Shown: piece after piece, positions 1 through 9,722 of the stretch
How the letters are laid out: the number at the start of each line of letters is the position of its first letter
How positions within the stretch are numbered: position 1 is the first letter of the stretch
Assembly (NCBI GenBank): GCA_947503275.1
Contig: CANNCZ010000001.1
Coordinates: 310,001 to 374,000, forward strand
Origin: an uncultured Erythrobacter sp.
Lineage (GTDB): Bacteria > Pseudomonadota > Alphaproteobacteria > Sphingomonadales > Sphingomonadaceae
DNA length: 64,000 bases
Direction of reading: 5' to 3'
Notes under the pieces: generated by a model
The model's input: only the letters and a program-made list of their open reading frames with translations
Database searches by the model: none
What the model was told of the DNA's origin: nothing
Program-made: the position numbers and the translations under genes

Positions 1-95
1 GCTGTGTGATTGTGATGGTTTATATGATTTACACCGAGTTACCGGCCTACGCTCTTGTTTTAGCTATCGAACCCGGTATCACCTCGCAAAACACA

Positions 96-141
96 CGGTC
101 GCACGAAACCGGGGGCAACCCATGTGGCAAAGCCACAGGGT
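96..141 (+). promoter_or_regulatory. Candidate structured RNA leader of the two-partner secretion operon
   Basis: Two consecutive hairpins lie just upstream of the transporter gene. The first is a 4-bp stem (96-99 with 108-111). The second is nearly perfect: ACCC (118-121) pairs with GGGT (138-141), and TGTGGC (123-128) pairs with GCCACA (132-137) around an AAA loop, with one bulged A at 122. No T-tract follows directly, although a run of five T lies at 152-156, so it is a poor intrinsic terminator. The CAAAGCCAC..GGG..CT wording recalls part of the c-di-GMP-I (GEMM) riboswitch, but the GAAA tetraloop at the expected spacing is missing. It is best read as a possible cis-regulatory leader of unknown class. 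Confidence 0.3.
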
Positions 142-187
142 CTGGGGTCGTATTTTTCTGCAATGATTTGGAGCTAACGGGCGCGTT

Positions 188-2080
188 GTGCGCTGGCTGA
201 GGCTCATGCCGGGGGCGGTCTTGTATATCCGTGAATTATCGTCGAGCTCGGTCCGGACGGGTCCGGACCATACCAGCTTTGTGACTGGCGCAACTGCGAC
301 GTCTGCATTTGTGTTTTGCGCCGCAGTGGCTTTTCCGGTGCATTCGGCTTATGCGCAAAATGTCGGACAGGCTCCACCGCAACTGACCCCACCAACGCGT
401 GGTCAGCTAACGCCGCCAGAACAAGTGCGCGACAATCGCGGCGTCACGCTCACCATTGATGGAGATCTGGAGCGCGCACCCTGCGTGCTCGACCGTGAGG
501 ACTATGCTGACATCCGCTTGACGCTCAGTGATGTCGAGTTTGCCGGGTTGGATCGAGTGCCGGGCCTATCGCTGGATGCCGCGGCAGAAGGGTATCTGGA
601 CCGCGAATTGCCACTGGCTGTATTGTGCGACATTCGCGCGGGAGCCAATGCGATTTTGCGCAGCCAAGGCTATCTCGCGACGGTCGAAATACCTGAGCAG
701 AATTTGAGCGACGGGGTTGCCGATTTCGGCGTGGTCTTTGGGCGGCTGACTGGTTTGCGTGTGCGCGGTGACGCTGGTCCGTCAGAGGATGTGGTTACGA
801 GCTATCTTGAAAAACTGACCGAACAACCTGTTTTCAACACTAAGGATGCAGAGCGCTATCTGCTGCTTGCTGATGATTTACCCGGTGTCGATGTTCGCCT
901 GTCGCTGCGTCCCGCAGCGGGCGGTGCGCCGGGGGATTTAACCGGAGAGATCGCCGTCGTTCGCAATCGCGGCGCCATTGATCTCAATGTACAGAATTTC
1001 GGCTCTGACACGATTGGACGATTTGGCGGATTGCTGCGGGTGGAGGCATATGACCTCACGGGGCTTGGTGATCGCACGTCGATTGCGTTGTTCAGCACGC
1101 TAGAGTTCACCGAACAGCAAACAGTGCAAATCGGACACGACTTTGCGGTTGGCTCTGATGGGCTGCGGCTTGGCGGGCAATTGACCTATAGTGAGACCAG
1201 TCCAGACCTGAACTTGCCGGGGGTCGACCTTCAGTCTGAAACGGTATTAGCCAGCGTTCAGGCCAGCTATCCGCTCAAGCGGTCGCGCCAATCGAGCATC
1301 TTTGCCAATGTCGGCTTTGATCTGGTGGATCAGGATGTCGAGTTTAATGCGGTCCCAATCTCAAGCGACCGTGTGCGGACATTGTTTGCACGGGTCAGCG
1401 GCGATTGGACCGATAAGCGAAGTGTTCAACGTCTCGATGGATACACGCCGTTTGAGCCGAAAATTCGCGCCCGCTATGGCTTCGAGGCGCGCCAAGGGGT
1501 TGATGCGTTTTCAACCAGTCCCGATTGCCGGATCAACCCGATAAGCTGCTTTGTTGGCGGCAGTCCGCCGCCTAGCCGGATTGAGGCGGACCCGACGCCA
1601 TTCCTGTTTCGTTACGATGCTGGGGTCGAATTCCGCCCGGATCCGGCGATCACATTCTCGCTTGAGGCATCTGCGCAGGTTTCCAGCAAGCCATTGCCTG
1701 CCTTCGAAGAATTTGCCGCAGGCAGTTTCTCAATCGGTCGTGGCTTTGATCCCGGCGCGGTGCTGGGCGACAGCGGTTTCGCAACCTCGTTTGAGGTTCG
1801 CTATGGCTCAATGGCGCCCGCAGATCCCGAAGCGATAGCGGTGCAGCCTTACGTTTTCACCGACTTTGCGCGGACTTGGAACGAAGACCCCAGCCGCCGC
1901 CCGCTCAACCCTGATCGCGTGTGGTCAGCAGGTGGCGGCTTGCGCGCCGTGTGGGGCTCCAAATTGCAGGCCGATGCTTTTCTTGCCGTCCCATTGCAGC
2001 GGCCCGATTTGGCGCAGCAATTGGGTGATGTGCGCGTGATGGTCTCTGTGACCGCCCGACTTTTTCCGTGGAGATATTAA
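188..2080 (+). CDS. Two-partner secretion outer-membrane transporter (TpsB/FhaC/ShlB family)
   Basis: Predicted outer-membrane beta-barrel that exports the large exoprotein encoded directly downstream. A long signal region ends in AYAQ near residue 56. A proline/glutamine-rich linker follows, then a POTRA-like region (about residues 90-260) and a 16-strand-type barrel. The motif IGRGFDPG near residue 517 matches the conserved VRGY/F-type loop-6 motif of TpsB proteins, and the chain ends in an aromatic residue (WRY), as outer-membrane barrels usually do. The length of 630 residues is normal for the family. The GTG at 188 gives the longest frame; an ATG at 206 also precedes the signal peptide and may be the true start. 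The stop codon directly abuts the GTG of the next gene, indicating co-transcription and probable translational coupling. Confidence 0.9.
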   Translation: MRWLRLMPGAVLYIRELSSSSVRTGPDHTSFVTGATATSAFVFCAAVAFPVHSAYAQNVGQAPPQLTPPTRGQLTPPEQVRDNRGVTLTIDGDLERAPCVLDREDYADIRLTLSDVEFAGLDRVPGLSLDAAAEGYLDRELPLAVLCDIRAGANAILRSQGYLATVEIPEQNLSDGVADFGVVFGRLTGLRVRGDAGPSEDVVTSYLEKLTEQPVFNTKDAERYLLLADDLPGVDVRLSLRPAAGGAPGDLTGEIAVVRNRGAIDLNVQNFGSDTIGRFGGLLRVEAYDLTGLGDRTSIALFSTLEFTEQQTVQIGHDFAVGSDGLRLGGQLTYSETSPDLNLPGVDLQSETVLASVQASYPLKRSRQSSIFANVGFDLVDQDVEFNAVPISSDRVRTLFARVSGDWTDKRSVQRLDGYTPFEPKIRARYGFEARQGVDAFSTSPDCRINPISCFVGGSPPPSRIEADPTPFLFRYDAGVEFRPDPAITFSLEASAQVSSKPLPAFEEFAAGSFSIGRGFDPGAVLGDSGFATSFEVRYGSMAPADPEAIAVQPYVFTDFARTWNEDPSRRPLNPDRVWSAGGGLRAVWGSKLQADAFLAVPLQRPDLAQQLGDVRVMVSVTARLFPWRY

Positions 2081-5000
2081 GTGGCTGCTATGAACTCAAA
2101 TCGTTCGAAATTGCTGCTTGGCTGCGGATGTTCCGCAATGGCAATTGGCTTGATGATGGCGCCGGAGCGGGCAAGCGCGCAGGCATTCCAAGCCACCGAA
2201 AACGTCGTTAGCGGCGACGTGTTTCGTGCTCCAGAGCCGACCACTGACATCATTGAGGTGAACACGCCCACGGCTGTTATCGAATGGACACCTGATGAGG
2301 ACGGCGTCGGAAACGCGCTCGACTTCCTACCGGTGGACAACACCGCAACTTTCCGGAATGGCCCAAGCGTCAGTGACTTTGCGATACTCAACATCATCCT
2401 GCCAGCGGCCAATGGCAATGTGACGGTGTTTGATGGCACGGTTATTTCACAACTGACCGACCCTTTTACCGGCGCGATGTCGTCCGGAGGCACAGTCGTT
2501 TTCTATTCGCCAACGGGCATTTTCGTTGGCGACAATGCGGTGTTCGACGTTGGCAATTTGATCCTGACCACTCTTGAGCCGGACCAAGCGAGCTTCGATG
2601 CATTTGCGACGGCGGGAGGCACCCTTATCCAAGGGGGCACGCCAACCACAGCAACGATCGCGATCAATCCCGGCGCTCAGATCACTGCGAGCGCAGAGAA
2701 CTCTTACTTCGCGGTGACCGCCGCAGAAATCAGCATGTTTGGTACCGCTGACATCAATGGCAGTCATGCCTATGTGGCGGGCGAGGCAGTGAATCTCACC
2801 GTCTCCAACGGCTTGTTTGATATTGAGATCCCGGTTGGGACTTCCGCTGCAAATGCCATCACACTCGATGGGAATGTCGGCGGTCCATCCAGCACTGGAG
2901 TGGGCGACAACCATCTGATCTACGCGGTCGCCGCTGCGCAAAATGATCCGATTTCCATGATCTTCAGCGGCAATCTCGGTTTCGACCCTGCGGCCAGCGC
3001 AGGCATTGTGAATGGTGAGATTATCCTGTCTGCCAACTACGAGGTAAGCGGGCGCGATGTCGATGGCGGCTCCATCACCGATGGCAATGCCGCATTGTTC
3101 GATGCCGACAGCGCGTTGACCGACACGCCGGGCAGCATTTTCCTCGAAGATTTCACCTCCACCAGCAGCATTCTGGCCATTGCCAATGAAGAGGTGCAGG
3201 TCACCGCCTTTAACGGCCCAAGCTCTATAGACGGTAACTTAATAGCGGTTGGCCGCAATTTTGCCGAATTGACCGCCAGCAACAACCAAACGCTCGGCAT
3301 TACCGGCGATGTCTTCGTCTCCGCTGATGATTTTGGACGCGTGGACGTAGGTGTTGATCCCATTGAATTGGATGCCGTCGCAGGGACGGCATTCATTGAT
3401 GCGTTTGATGGTGGCATCCTGAACATTGATGGCAGTGTTCTGGTCAGCGCGCGTGCGGTTGCCGGAGCTGATCTCGTCACCTTTGAATCGGGTTCGGCCA
3501 CGGGCGGCAACGCAACCGTCGCCTCGACCGGCGGCACGTTGAACATTCTCGGGGATGTTGAGATTGAGGCCAATGCAGGCGACGCTCAGATCGCTGACGA
3601 CTTTCTGTTCGGCAACGTCTTCACCGCAGGCACTGTGCAGGTTTTCGCCTCGCAAGCCGGGCAAGTGCAAATTGATGGCACTCTTTCTCTGAATGCCAAT
3701 GCCAACGGTACGGTTGGATCGACCACTGCTACTTCGACGGAGTCGGATGCATTCTCCGGAATAATTGGCATCCAAACGTTTGACGGCAGTTCACTGGTCT
3801 TTGGCAGCGATGTTGTGGCCAGCGCTGTGGCGAATGCCGGTGTATCCAACGACACGGCGCAAGCAGGGCTTGCCGATGGCGGCGATGTGTTCGTCAATAT
3901 CGCAGATGGCGGGACGATTGACGTTGGCGGCAATCTCCAGATGACGGTCTCTGCCGCTGGCGGCCAGAACTTTGGCGGGCGCGGCGGAGATGCGCTTGGC
4001 GGTGCGGCGCGGGTGTTACTGCCGAATGGCGGGGCGCTTACTGTCGTCGGCGGATATATCGCCGATGGTTCTGCGATCGGCGGATCAGGCATTGGCGGCG
4101 GCGATGCATTCGGCGGTATCGCCGGGGCTCAAGTGGTTGTCGGTCTAGTCGATATATCTGGTGATGTGACACTCGATGCCAGTGCGTTTGGTGGTGATGC
4201 GGATCAAGGGTTCGGCGGAGACGGTGGGAATGGGACCGGCGGCAGCGTATTGGTTCGTGCGGACGGTTCTCTACTCGACACAGCAACGGTCAATATCGGC
4301 GGTTTCGCCGCAGTCCGATCACGCGGCTTGGGCGGTACTGGCGGCGCTGGTGATGGGAGCGTGATAGCGTCTGGTATGGGCGGAAGCGGGAGCGGCGGCT
4401 CGCGGCTAATCGCCAATCAGGCAGACACGAATTTCGTCAACGGGGCGGTCTTGTTGGCGGGCGGCGACAACGGCAATCTGACCATAGTAGGCAACGTAGC
4501 TGCCAACAGTGACGGTATCGGCGGTAACGGCGGTACCGGTGGTCTTGGCCAAGATGGCGGGGACGGCGGAACAGGGTCTGGCGGCTCGGTAGAAGCAGGC
4601 TTGGCGCTGCTTGGCGGTGATGGCTCTGTTGGCGCAGGAACCAGCACTTTCAACGGTGCGTCAACGTTGTTTGACGCCAATGGGGTTGGCGGTAGCGGCG
4701 GGAATGGCGGCGGCACCGGTGCAGCGTCGGGCAATGGCGGCGATGCGATAGGTGGAGTTGCAGAATTCAGCGCGGTTGCTGGATTGGCAACCTCGGGTGC
4801 GTTTACTCTCTCGGCACGCGCAGATGCGGGTTCTGGAGACACCGGCGGCGTGGGGACAGGCGGCACGGCTGCGGTCATTGGTGGTCTTTCGGGATCGCTT
4901 AATTCTGGACGGATCCAGATAGGTGCGACTGGCAGGGGCGGCGGCGGCTTTGTGCAAGGCGGCGAAGGCTTCGGCGGGCAAGCTCTGACAAGCTTGGACG

Positions 5001-8000
5001 ATATGAATGTCAGCATTGATGGTAACCTTGTGGTTACAGCCACCGGTGATGGTGGGGACGGCGGTTCCGGCATTGGCGGGACCGGAACGGGCGGCCTTGC
5101 TGAAATTTCGATCCGCGATGATGTGAGCGCTTTGAGTGTAACTGGATTTGCTTCGGTGAACGGCAGTGCAACCGGAGGCACCGGGAGCGACGGAGCCGGT
5201 GGACAAGCGAATGGCGGCACTGGTGTTATCCTGGTCGATGGATTGGGCACCATTTCAATTGACGGTTCGGCTCTTACCACTGCCACCGCCACAGGCGGCA
5301 ACAGTCAGGGGTTAGAGTTGGGCGGCGATGGCTTTGGCGGCGTTGCGAATTTGTCCGTTGATAACGGCGGCGCGATCACAGTGGGCGGTCTTTATAATTC
5401 GACCAGCACGGGCATCGGCGGAACCGGCCTCAGCGGCGGTGATGGATTTGGTGGCGTCGCGGGCGCAGACGTGGTGTTTGGCACAATCCAGATCGACGGC
5501 AGCGCGACGCTCAACGCGGTTGGTACTGGCGGTCTTGCGTTCTCACCGATCGGTTTTGGCGGCGATGGTGGCGACGGTTTTGGCGGCTCGGCACGCGTTC
5601 GGCCCTTGGGCACAGCGACAGAAGCCGGCTCGATCACGATTGCTGCGGGCGCGACGCTGCTGGCCAATGGCGCGGGCGGCGCGGGCGGAGCCGGAGACGG
5701 CAGCGTGATTGCGGCTGGGCGCGGCGGTGACGGTTTTGGGGGGAATTTATCGACGTCGAACCAAGCGGATGCCACGAGCATCAACGGCGCGGTCATCTCA
5801 CTCAATGGGGACGGGAGTGTATTGAACATTGGTGGGACAACACTGCTGAATTCGGTTGGGACCGGCGGTGCGGGCGGCTCTGGAGGCCTGTTTCAATCGG
5901 GCGGCGATGGCGGAAATGGCATCGGTGGCAGCGCAGTGACGAACATTACTTCAGCAGGCGGCAGTGCGGCGAACGGAACGGCGGTGTTCGATACGCTAAA
6001 CGTTCTCGCTGACGGTTTTGGCGGCGCGGGCGGCTTCGGCGGTTCAACAGGCGATCCGCAGGGTAATGGCGGCGACGGTACGGTCGGCGCAATAACCGCG
6101 CGTGTGGCCGTCACAAACGCTTCGTTGACGGCGAATGCAATTACTGTGGCGGCCAATGGTATTGGCGGTGATGGCGGCAATGGCGGGATCGGGACTGCTG
6201 CCGGTGTTTCTGGATTGACCATAAACCAAGGCGGGTCCGTAACCACAGGAGCCCTGAGCATATTTGCACTGGGTGTAGGCGGTGATGGCTTATCTGGTGT
6301 CGGCGGCGCCGGCGTTGGCGGCAGCGGTGAATTGACTGTTGACGCAGGCACGGCACAAATTATTGGCGACAGCATTATAAATAGCAGCGGCACTGGCGGC
6401 GAGTCTGCTGATGGCGATGGCGCGAATGGCACCGGGGGCAATTCCCAAGTATTAGCGCTCTCCTTGCTAGGCGATCTCACAATTGACGGTCATGCGTCGC
6501 TGCTCTCGAACGGAATTGGCGGCGATGCTGGCACGGATTTCACGGGCGGCACAGGACAAGGCGGGACGGCAGTATTGGTCGCAGTCACCGCTGGAACGGC
6601 TAATGTTGGATCGGCGCAGATAGTGGCCAGCGGGCAAGGCGGATCGGGCGCTTTGGCGAGTGGCGGCGAAGGCGTCGGTGGTGATGCGAGTATTTTCGCC
6701 AGTAATCCAGACTCAAATATCATCATTCAAAACAGCACGCCATTTGGCTTGCCGAATAACGGCCCTTTGACCCAGTCAAATTCTCTATTGGTCGCGGCTG
6801 GTATTGGCGGCGATGCCAATGGCGGCGTTGGTCTTGGCGGCACGGGGACAGGCGGCACCGCCTCGATTAGAGCGACTAACGGCGGCGCGATCGCGCTTCC
6901 TGCGGATCCTGCTGGTGATATCAATGGCGGCGGTGCCAACAGGATCGTTGCACGGGGCACTGGCGGTGGCTCATCGGTCGAAGGCGGCGCTGGCGGTCTT
7001 GCGTTTGGCGGGGTCGGCTTGTTTGAGGCTGACAATGGTACGATTTCAACGGGCGCCACACTCTATTCAATTTTCAGCTTTGGCGGCGCAAGCTTGGACC
7101 CGGCGGCCAATATCGATGGCGGCGATGCCGAAGGAGGTTCGCGCGACGTAAGCGTCACCAATGGTGGAGTGATCACAGCCGAATTTATCGGCGGGATCAG
7201 CGGCGGCTTTGGCGGTGCGGGTTCAGGGACCGGTGTTGGCGGAGCCGGGCTTGGGGGTTCGCAAATGATCTCCGTTGATAGCGGCACTTTGAACCTCGTC
7301 GGAACCTCGATTTTCGTCGATCAGCCCCTTGGTGGTGCCGGCTTTGTTGGCGGCGATGCCGTTGGCGGAACGGTTGATTTCATCGTTTCCAATGGAACGG
7401 TCACGATTTCGCCCAACGCGGCTGGCGAGGCAGTGCTATCGATTGGTGGAGCCGCCTTTGGTGGCGAGGGCGTTGATCAGGGTGGCGATGCGACCGGCGA
7501 GACAGTCAATGTCTCCTTCGATAATTCGACGCTCACCGGCGGGCCTCTTAACGTTGGCGCAGAGGCGGTCGGCGGCTCGGCAACCGGCGGCACCGGCATC
7601 GGTGGCAATGCGGTGGGAGGCGAGGCCACGTTCCTAGCCGACAACACCGAGATCAGTCTGACGGCTGCAAACTCTGTCCTCTCCAACGCGACGGGCGGGG
7701 CTGGTGAGACTGGCGGAAACGCGACTGCCGGCACAGCGAGCTTTACGGTTAGCAATGACAACTTGACGATCGCTGCCGATGGATTGACGCCAGGAAGCCT
7801 TGAGGTTGCGAGCAATGCGACCGGCGGTGACGGTGTTTTGACCGTTGGCGATGCGACGGGGGGCACAGCCCGGTTCCAAAGCGATAACAACATCGTCATT
7901 GCCGACGCGCTGGAGGTCACAGCGACTGCCAATTCGGTTGCGACTATCTCTGGCGCCTCGTCTGGCGCGGCGATTGGTGGAGAAAGCCAGGCGCTGTTCA

Positions 8001-9721
8001 ACGGCGGAACCGATCTTAGCCTTCAAAGCATGGCTATCCTGAGCGACGCGATTGGCGGCATTAATGGATCGACCCTTGGCGGCACGGCATTCCTGAGCAT
8101 TGGGACAATGACCGGGACCGGCGGCACGCCAGAAGGTAATGTCGCCGATCTCGATCTCAGCGCCAATGCAGCTGGCGCGTCAGCTGGAGCAAACACCAGT
8201 GGCACGTTCCGGATTGAGGCGCTTGAAGGACGTTTCACGTTTGACGAGGTCGCGGCGACTGCGCTGGGTGATCAGGCGCAGGCGGGCGAAATGGGCACAT
8301 CCAGCATCGTTGCCGATGGCGGTGATGTCTTGGTAAATGACACGCTGTTGGTCGATCTGATCGCTGATTTAACGGTTGAGAATAGACAGGGCAGCATTCT
8401 GGGCAGCTTTGATGCCGCCAGCCCGACCGCCAATATTGATATTGAAACGCAAGGGGCAATCACTTTCCTCGGTGATGATGATGCCTTTGTCGGTGTCAGA
8501 GGGAGCTCCATCGCATTGACGTCGCGCAATCTCGTGATCGAAGATGGCGCGCGCATTGGCGGGCAAGTTGTCAATCTGGTCTCTTTGAACACCGATGATC
8601 CGGCCATTATTGGCGGAACAGGTGCACCCGGCGGAGTTGTTGCGGGCGAAGGCTACACAGCGACAGAGGCGGAGCTGAACCGCATCAATGTCAACTTCTT
8701 CTCTTTCACCCAATCTGAAGTCGTGGGCGCAGGGGCAAATGACCCCGACATTGTTGTGCGCGACCTCAATTTCTCCGGCGCGTTCGGCCGCGGCGTTCAA
8801 TCCGCAACTATCATCGCTGATGGCGCAGACAGTATTATCCGGGCTGACGGCACCTTGGTGATCATCGATGCAGGGCCGGTTGACACCTTGTCTGTGCGAG
8901 CAGGAGACCGGATCGAAGTGGTGACGCCGACATCTGGCATCGGTGTCGTCGATCTCGATGATAATCCCACCGGTCTTGTCTCCTTGACCGCTGACAATAT
9001 CTGGACCGGTGATGCTGACCTGATCGCGCAGCTTCAGGCAGACCCCAATTTTGCAGGACGCGATGATCAATTGTCCGTCACTGCTGCTGGCAGCGAAGAA
9101 CCGCTTGGCTTCTTACGTGGTGGATCGGTTGAGCTTTCCGTGGGTACATCGCTCCTGGTGCGCAACACCGGCACTGCAACCGAGCAAGCCGGTATCTTGG
9201 TCGGTGATGGTGGCCTCTCGATCTTCAACAGCGATCCGATGAGCGGCGTCGAACTGGATGTGTTCGCCTATGGCGCGCGCAGACAAACCGATGGCACGTT
9301 CGTTACTGGCGAGGCGTTTTTTGGCGAGGTGAATTTTAACAATGGTGGCGGGACTGGCTCCATCACATACTCAGCCGCCGCAGAGTTGAATGATTGCGTG
9401 ATCAACACCAGCGAATGCGAGGTTATGACCACAATTATCGCGCCGGAGCCTGAACCTGAACCGGGATTGCCTCAGGCGGTTATCGAAGAGGCCGCCGTGA
9501 TCAACAACCCTACGGTTGTTGAAGCCGCGATTTCAACCACGCAGCCGGTGACCGCGACCGAACAGGAAAGCAACGATGAATTCGGCATGGATTTCCCCGG
9601 CCTCGTCGAAGAATCCGAGATTGAGGAAGACGCAGACGTCGAAGACCCTGTGGCAAGCGGCGGCGACAGCTCGCTCTATGGACAAGCTGGCAACGGCACT
9701 GTCCGCGTGGAAGGCAATTAA
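2081..9721 (+). CDS. Giant glycine-rich exoprotein of a two-partner secretion system (TpsA/filamentous haemagglutinin-like)
   Basis: A 2546-residue secreted protein, presumably a surface adhesin or shed filament. It starts with a signal peptide (cleavage near ASAQ, residue 34). A TPS-like N-terminal region follows (about residues 60-260, with short beta-strands and VVFYSPTGIFVGDNA-type turns). Then comes about 2000 residues of beta-helix-like repeats rich in Gly, Asp and Asn with recurrent GGDGFGG-type turns. An acidic EPEPEPG tail closes the chain. I see no lysine after residue 10, and the only cysteines outside the signal peptide are a pair spaced CxxxxxxC near residues 2439-2446. GTG 2081 sits 5-8 bases after GGAG; ATG at 2090 is the alternative. 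No enzymatic domain is recognised; the family assignment rests on the repeats and the adjacent transporter. Confidence 0.85.
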   Translation: MAAMNSNRSKLLLGCGCSAMAIGLMMAPERASAQAFQATENVVSGDVFRAPEPTTDIIEVNTPTAVIEWTPDEDGVGNALDFLPVDNTATFRNGPSVSDFAILNIILPAANGNVTVFDGTVISQLTDPFTGAMSSGGTVVFYSPTGIFVGDNAVFDVGNLILTTLEPDQASFDAFATAGGTLIQGGTPTTATIAINPGAQITASAENSYFAVTAAEISMFGTADINGSHAYVAGEAVNLTVSNGLFDIEIPVGTSAANAITLDGNVGGPSSTGVGDNHLIYAVAAAQNDPISMIFSGNLGFDPAASAGIVNGEIILSANYEVSGRDVDGGSITDGNAALFDADSALTDTPGSIFLEDFTSTSSILAIANEEVQVTAFNGPSSIDGNLIAVGRNFAELTASNNQTLGITGDVFVSADDFGRVDVGVDPIELDAVAGTAFIDAFDGGILNIDGSVLVSARAVAGADLVTFESGSATGGNATVASTGGTLNILGDVEIEANAGDAQIADDFLFGNVFTAGTVQVFASQAGQVQIDGTLSLNANANGTVGSTTATSTESDAFSGIIGIQTFDGSSLVFGSDVVASAVANAGVSNDTAQAGLADGGDVFVNIADGGTIDVGGNLQMTVSAAGGQNFGGRGGDALGGAARVLLPNGGALTVVGGYIADGSAIGGSGIGGGDAFGGIAGAQVVVGLVDISGDVTLDASAFGGDADQGFGGDGGNGTGGSVLVRADGSLLDTATVNIGGFAAVRSRGLGGTGGAGDGSVIASGMGGSGSGGSRLIANQADTNFVNGAVLLAGGDNGNLTIVGNVAANSDGIGGNGGTGGLGQDGGDGGTGSGGSVEAGLALLGGDGSVGAGTSTFNGASTLFDANGVGGSGGNGGGTGAASGNGGDAIGGVAEFSAVAGLATSGAFTLSARADAGSGDTGGVGTGGTAAVIGGLSGSLNSGRIQIGATGRGGGGFVQGGEGFGGQALTSLDDMNVSIDGNLVVTATGDGGDGGSGIGGTGTGGLAEISIRDDVSALSVTGFASVNGSATGGTGSDGAGGQANGGTGVILVDGLGTISIDGSALTTATATGGNSQGLELGGDGFGGVANLSVDNGGAITVGGLYNSTSTGIGGTGLSGGDGFGGVAGADVVFGTIQIDGSATLNAVGTGGLAFSPIGFGGDGGDGFGGSARVRPLGTATEAGSITIAAGATLLANGAGGAGGAGDGSVIAAGRGGDGFGGNLSTSNQADATSINGAVISLNGDGSVLNIGGTTLLNSVGTGGAGGSGGLFQSGGDGGNGIGGSAVTNITSAGGSAANGTAVFDTLNVLADGFGGAGGFGGSTGDPQGNGGDGTVGAITARVAVTNASLTANAITVAANGIGGDGGNGGIGTAAGVSGLTINQGGSVTTGALSIFALGVGGDGLSGVGGAGVGGSGELTVDAGTAQIIGDSIINSSGTGGESADGDGANGTGGNSQVLALSLLGDLTIDGHASLLSNGIGGDAGTDFTGGTGQGGTAVLVAVTAGTANVGSAQIVASGQGGSGALASGGEGVGGDASIFASNPDSNIIIQNSTPFGLPNNGPLTQSNSLLVAAGIGGDANGGVGLGGTGTGGTASIRATNGGAIALPADPAGDINGGGANRIVARGTGGGSSVEGGAGGLAFGGVGLFEADNGTISTGATLYSIFSFGGASLDPAANIDGGDAEGGSRDVSVTNGGVITAEFIGGISGGFGGAGSGTGVGGAGLGGSQMISVDSGTLNLVGTSIFVDQPLGGAGFVGGDAVGGTVDFIVSNGTVTISPNAAGEAVLSIGGAAFGGEGVDQGGDATGETVNVSFDNSTLTGGPLNVGAEAVGGSATGGTGIGGNAVGGEATFLADNTEISLTAANSVLSNATGGAGETGGNATAGTASFTVSNDNLTIAADGLTPGSLEVASNATGGDGVLTVGDATGGTARFQSDNNIVIADALEVTATANSVATISGASSGAAIGGESQALFNGGTDLSLQSMAILSDAIGGINGSTLGGTAFLSIGTMTGTGGTPEGNVADLDLSANAAGASAGANTSGTFRIEALEGRFTFDEVAATALGDQAQAGEMGTSSIVADGGDVLVNDTLLVDLIADLTVENRQGSILGSFDAASPTANIDIETQGAITFLGDDDAFVGVRGSSIALTSRNLVIEDGARIGGQVVNLVSLNTDDPAIIGGTGAPGGVVAGEGYTATEAELNRINVNFFSFTQSEVVGAGANDPDIVVRDLNFSGAFGRGVQSATIIADGADSIIRADGTLVIIDAGPVDTLSVRAGDRIEVVTPTSGIGVVDLDDNPTGLVSLTADNIWTGDADLIAQLQADPNFAGRDDQLSVTAAGSEEPLGFLRGGSVELSVGTSLLVRNTGTATEQAGILVGDGGLSIFNSDPMSGVELDVFAYGARRQTDGTFVTGEAFFGEVNFNNGGGTGSITYSAAAELNDCVINTSECEVMTTIIAPEPEPEPGLPQAVIEEAAVINNPTVVEAAISTTQPVTATEQESNDEFGMDFPGLVEESEIEEDADVEDPVASGGDSSLYGQAGNGTVRVEGN
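3911..4755 (+). repeat. Internal duplicated block, copy 1, inside the exoprotein gene
   Basis: About 282 codons that align almost without gaps to 5245-6089 at a constant offset of 1334 bases. Shared landmarks in order are GDAFGGIAGA versus GDGFGGVAGA, GGTGGAGDGSVIASG versus GGAGGAGDGSVIAAG, NQADTNFVNGAV versus NQADATSINGAV, and GNGGDAIGG versus GNGGDGTVG. The copies have diverged in sequence, so the duplication is old and lies within an open frame. Confidence 0.75.
5245..6089 (+). repeat. Internal duplicated block, copy 2, inside the exoprotein gene
   Basis: Second copy of the block at 3911-4755, at an offset of 1334 bases. It keeps the order of glycine-rich turns and of the diagnostic NQAD segment. 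The roughly 490 bases between the copies are also glycine-rich and may be a further diverged part of a 445-codon repeat period. Confidence 0.75.
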
Positions 9722-9722
9722 G

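Noticed and set aside
1..187. Small frame at 6-200 at the left edge
   Set aside because: It runs through the structured leader and overlaps the transporter start; no sign of coding beyond an open frame.
90..190. True c-di-GMP-I riboswitch
   Set aside because: Only the CAAAGCCAC part matches; the GAAA tetraloop and first stem are not at the expected spacing. Kept only as an unclassified leader.
4417..7059. Several long minus-strand open frames of 110-294 codons inside the exoprotein gene
   Set aside because: They are proline-rich mirror images of the glycine-rich GGN codons on the plus strand; they have no ribosome-binding sites or family resemblance.
9576..9722. 49-codon N-terminal extension of the CHAT protein
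   Set aside because: It overlaps the exoprotein gene; the ATG at 9723 gives a proper signal peptide and directly follows the upstream stop.
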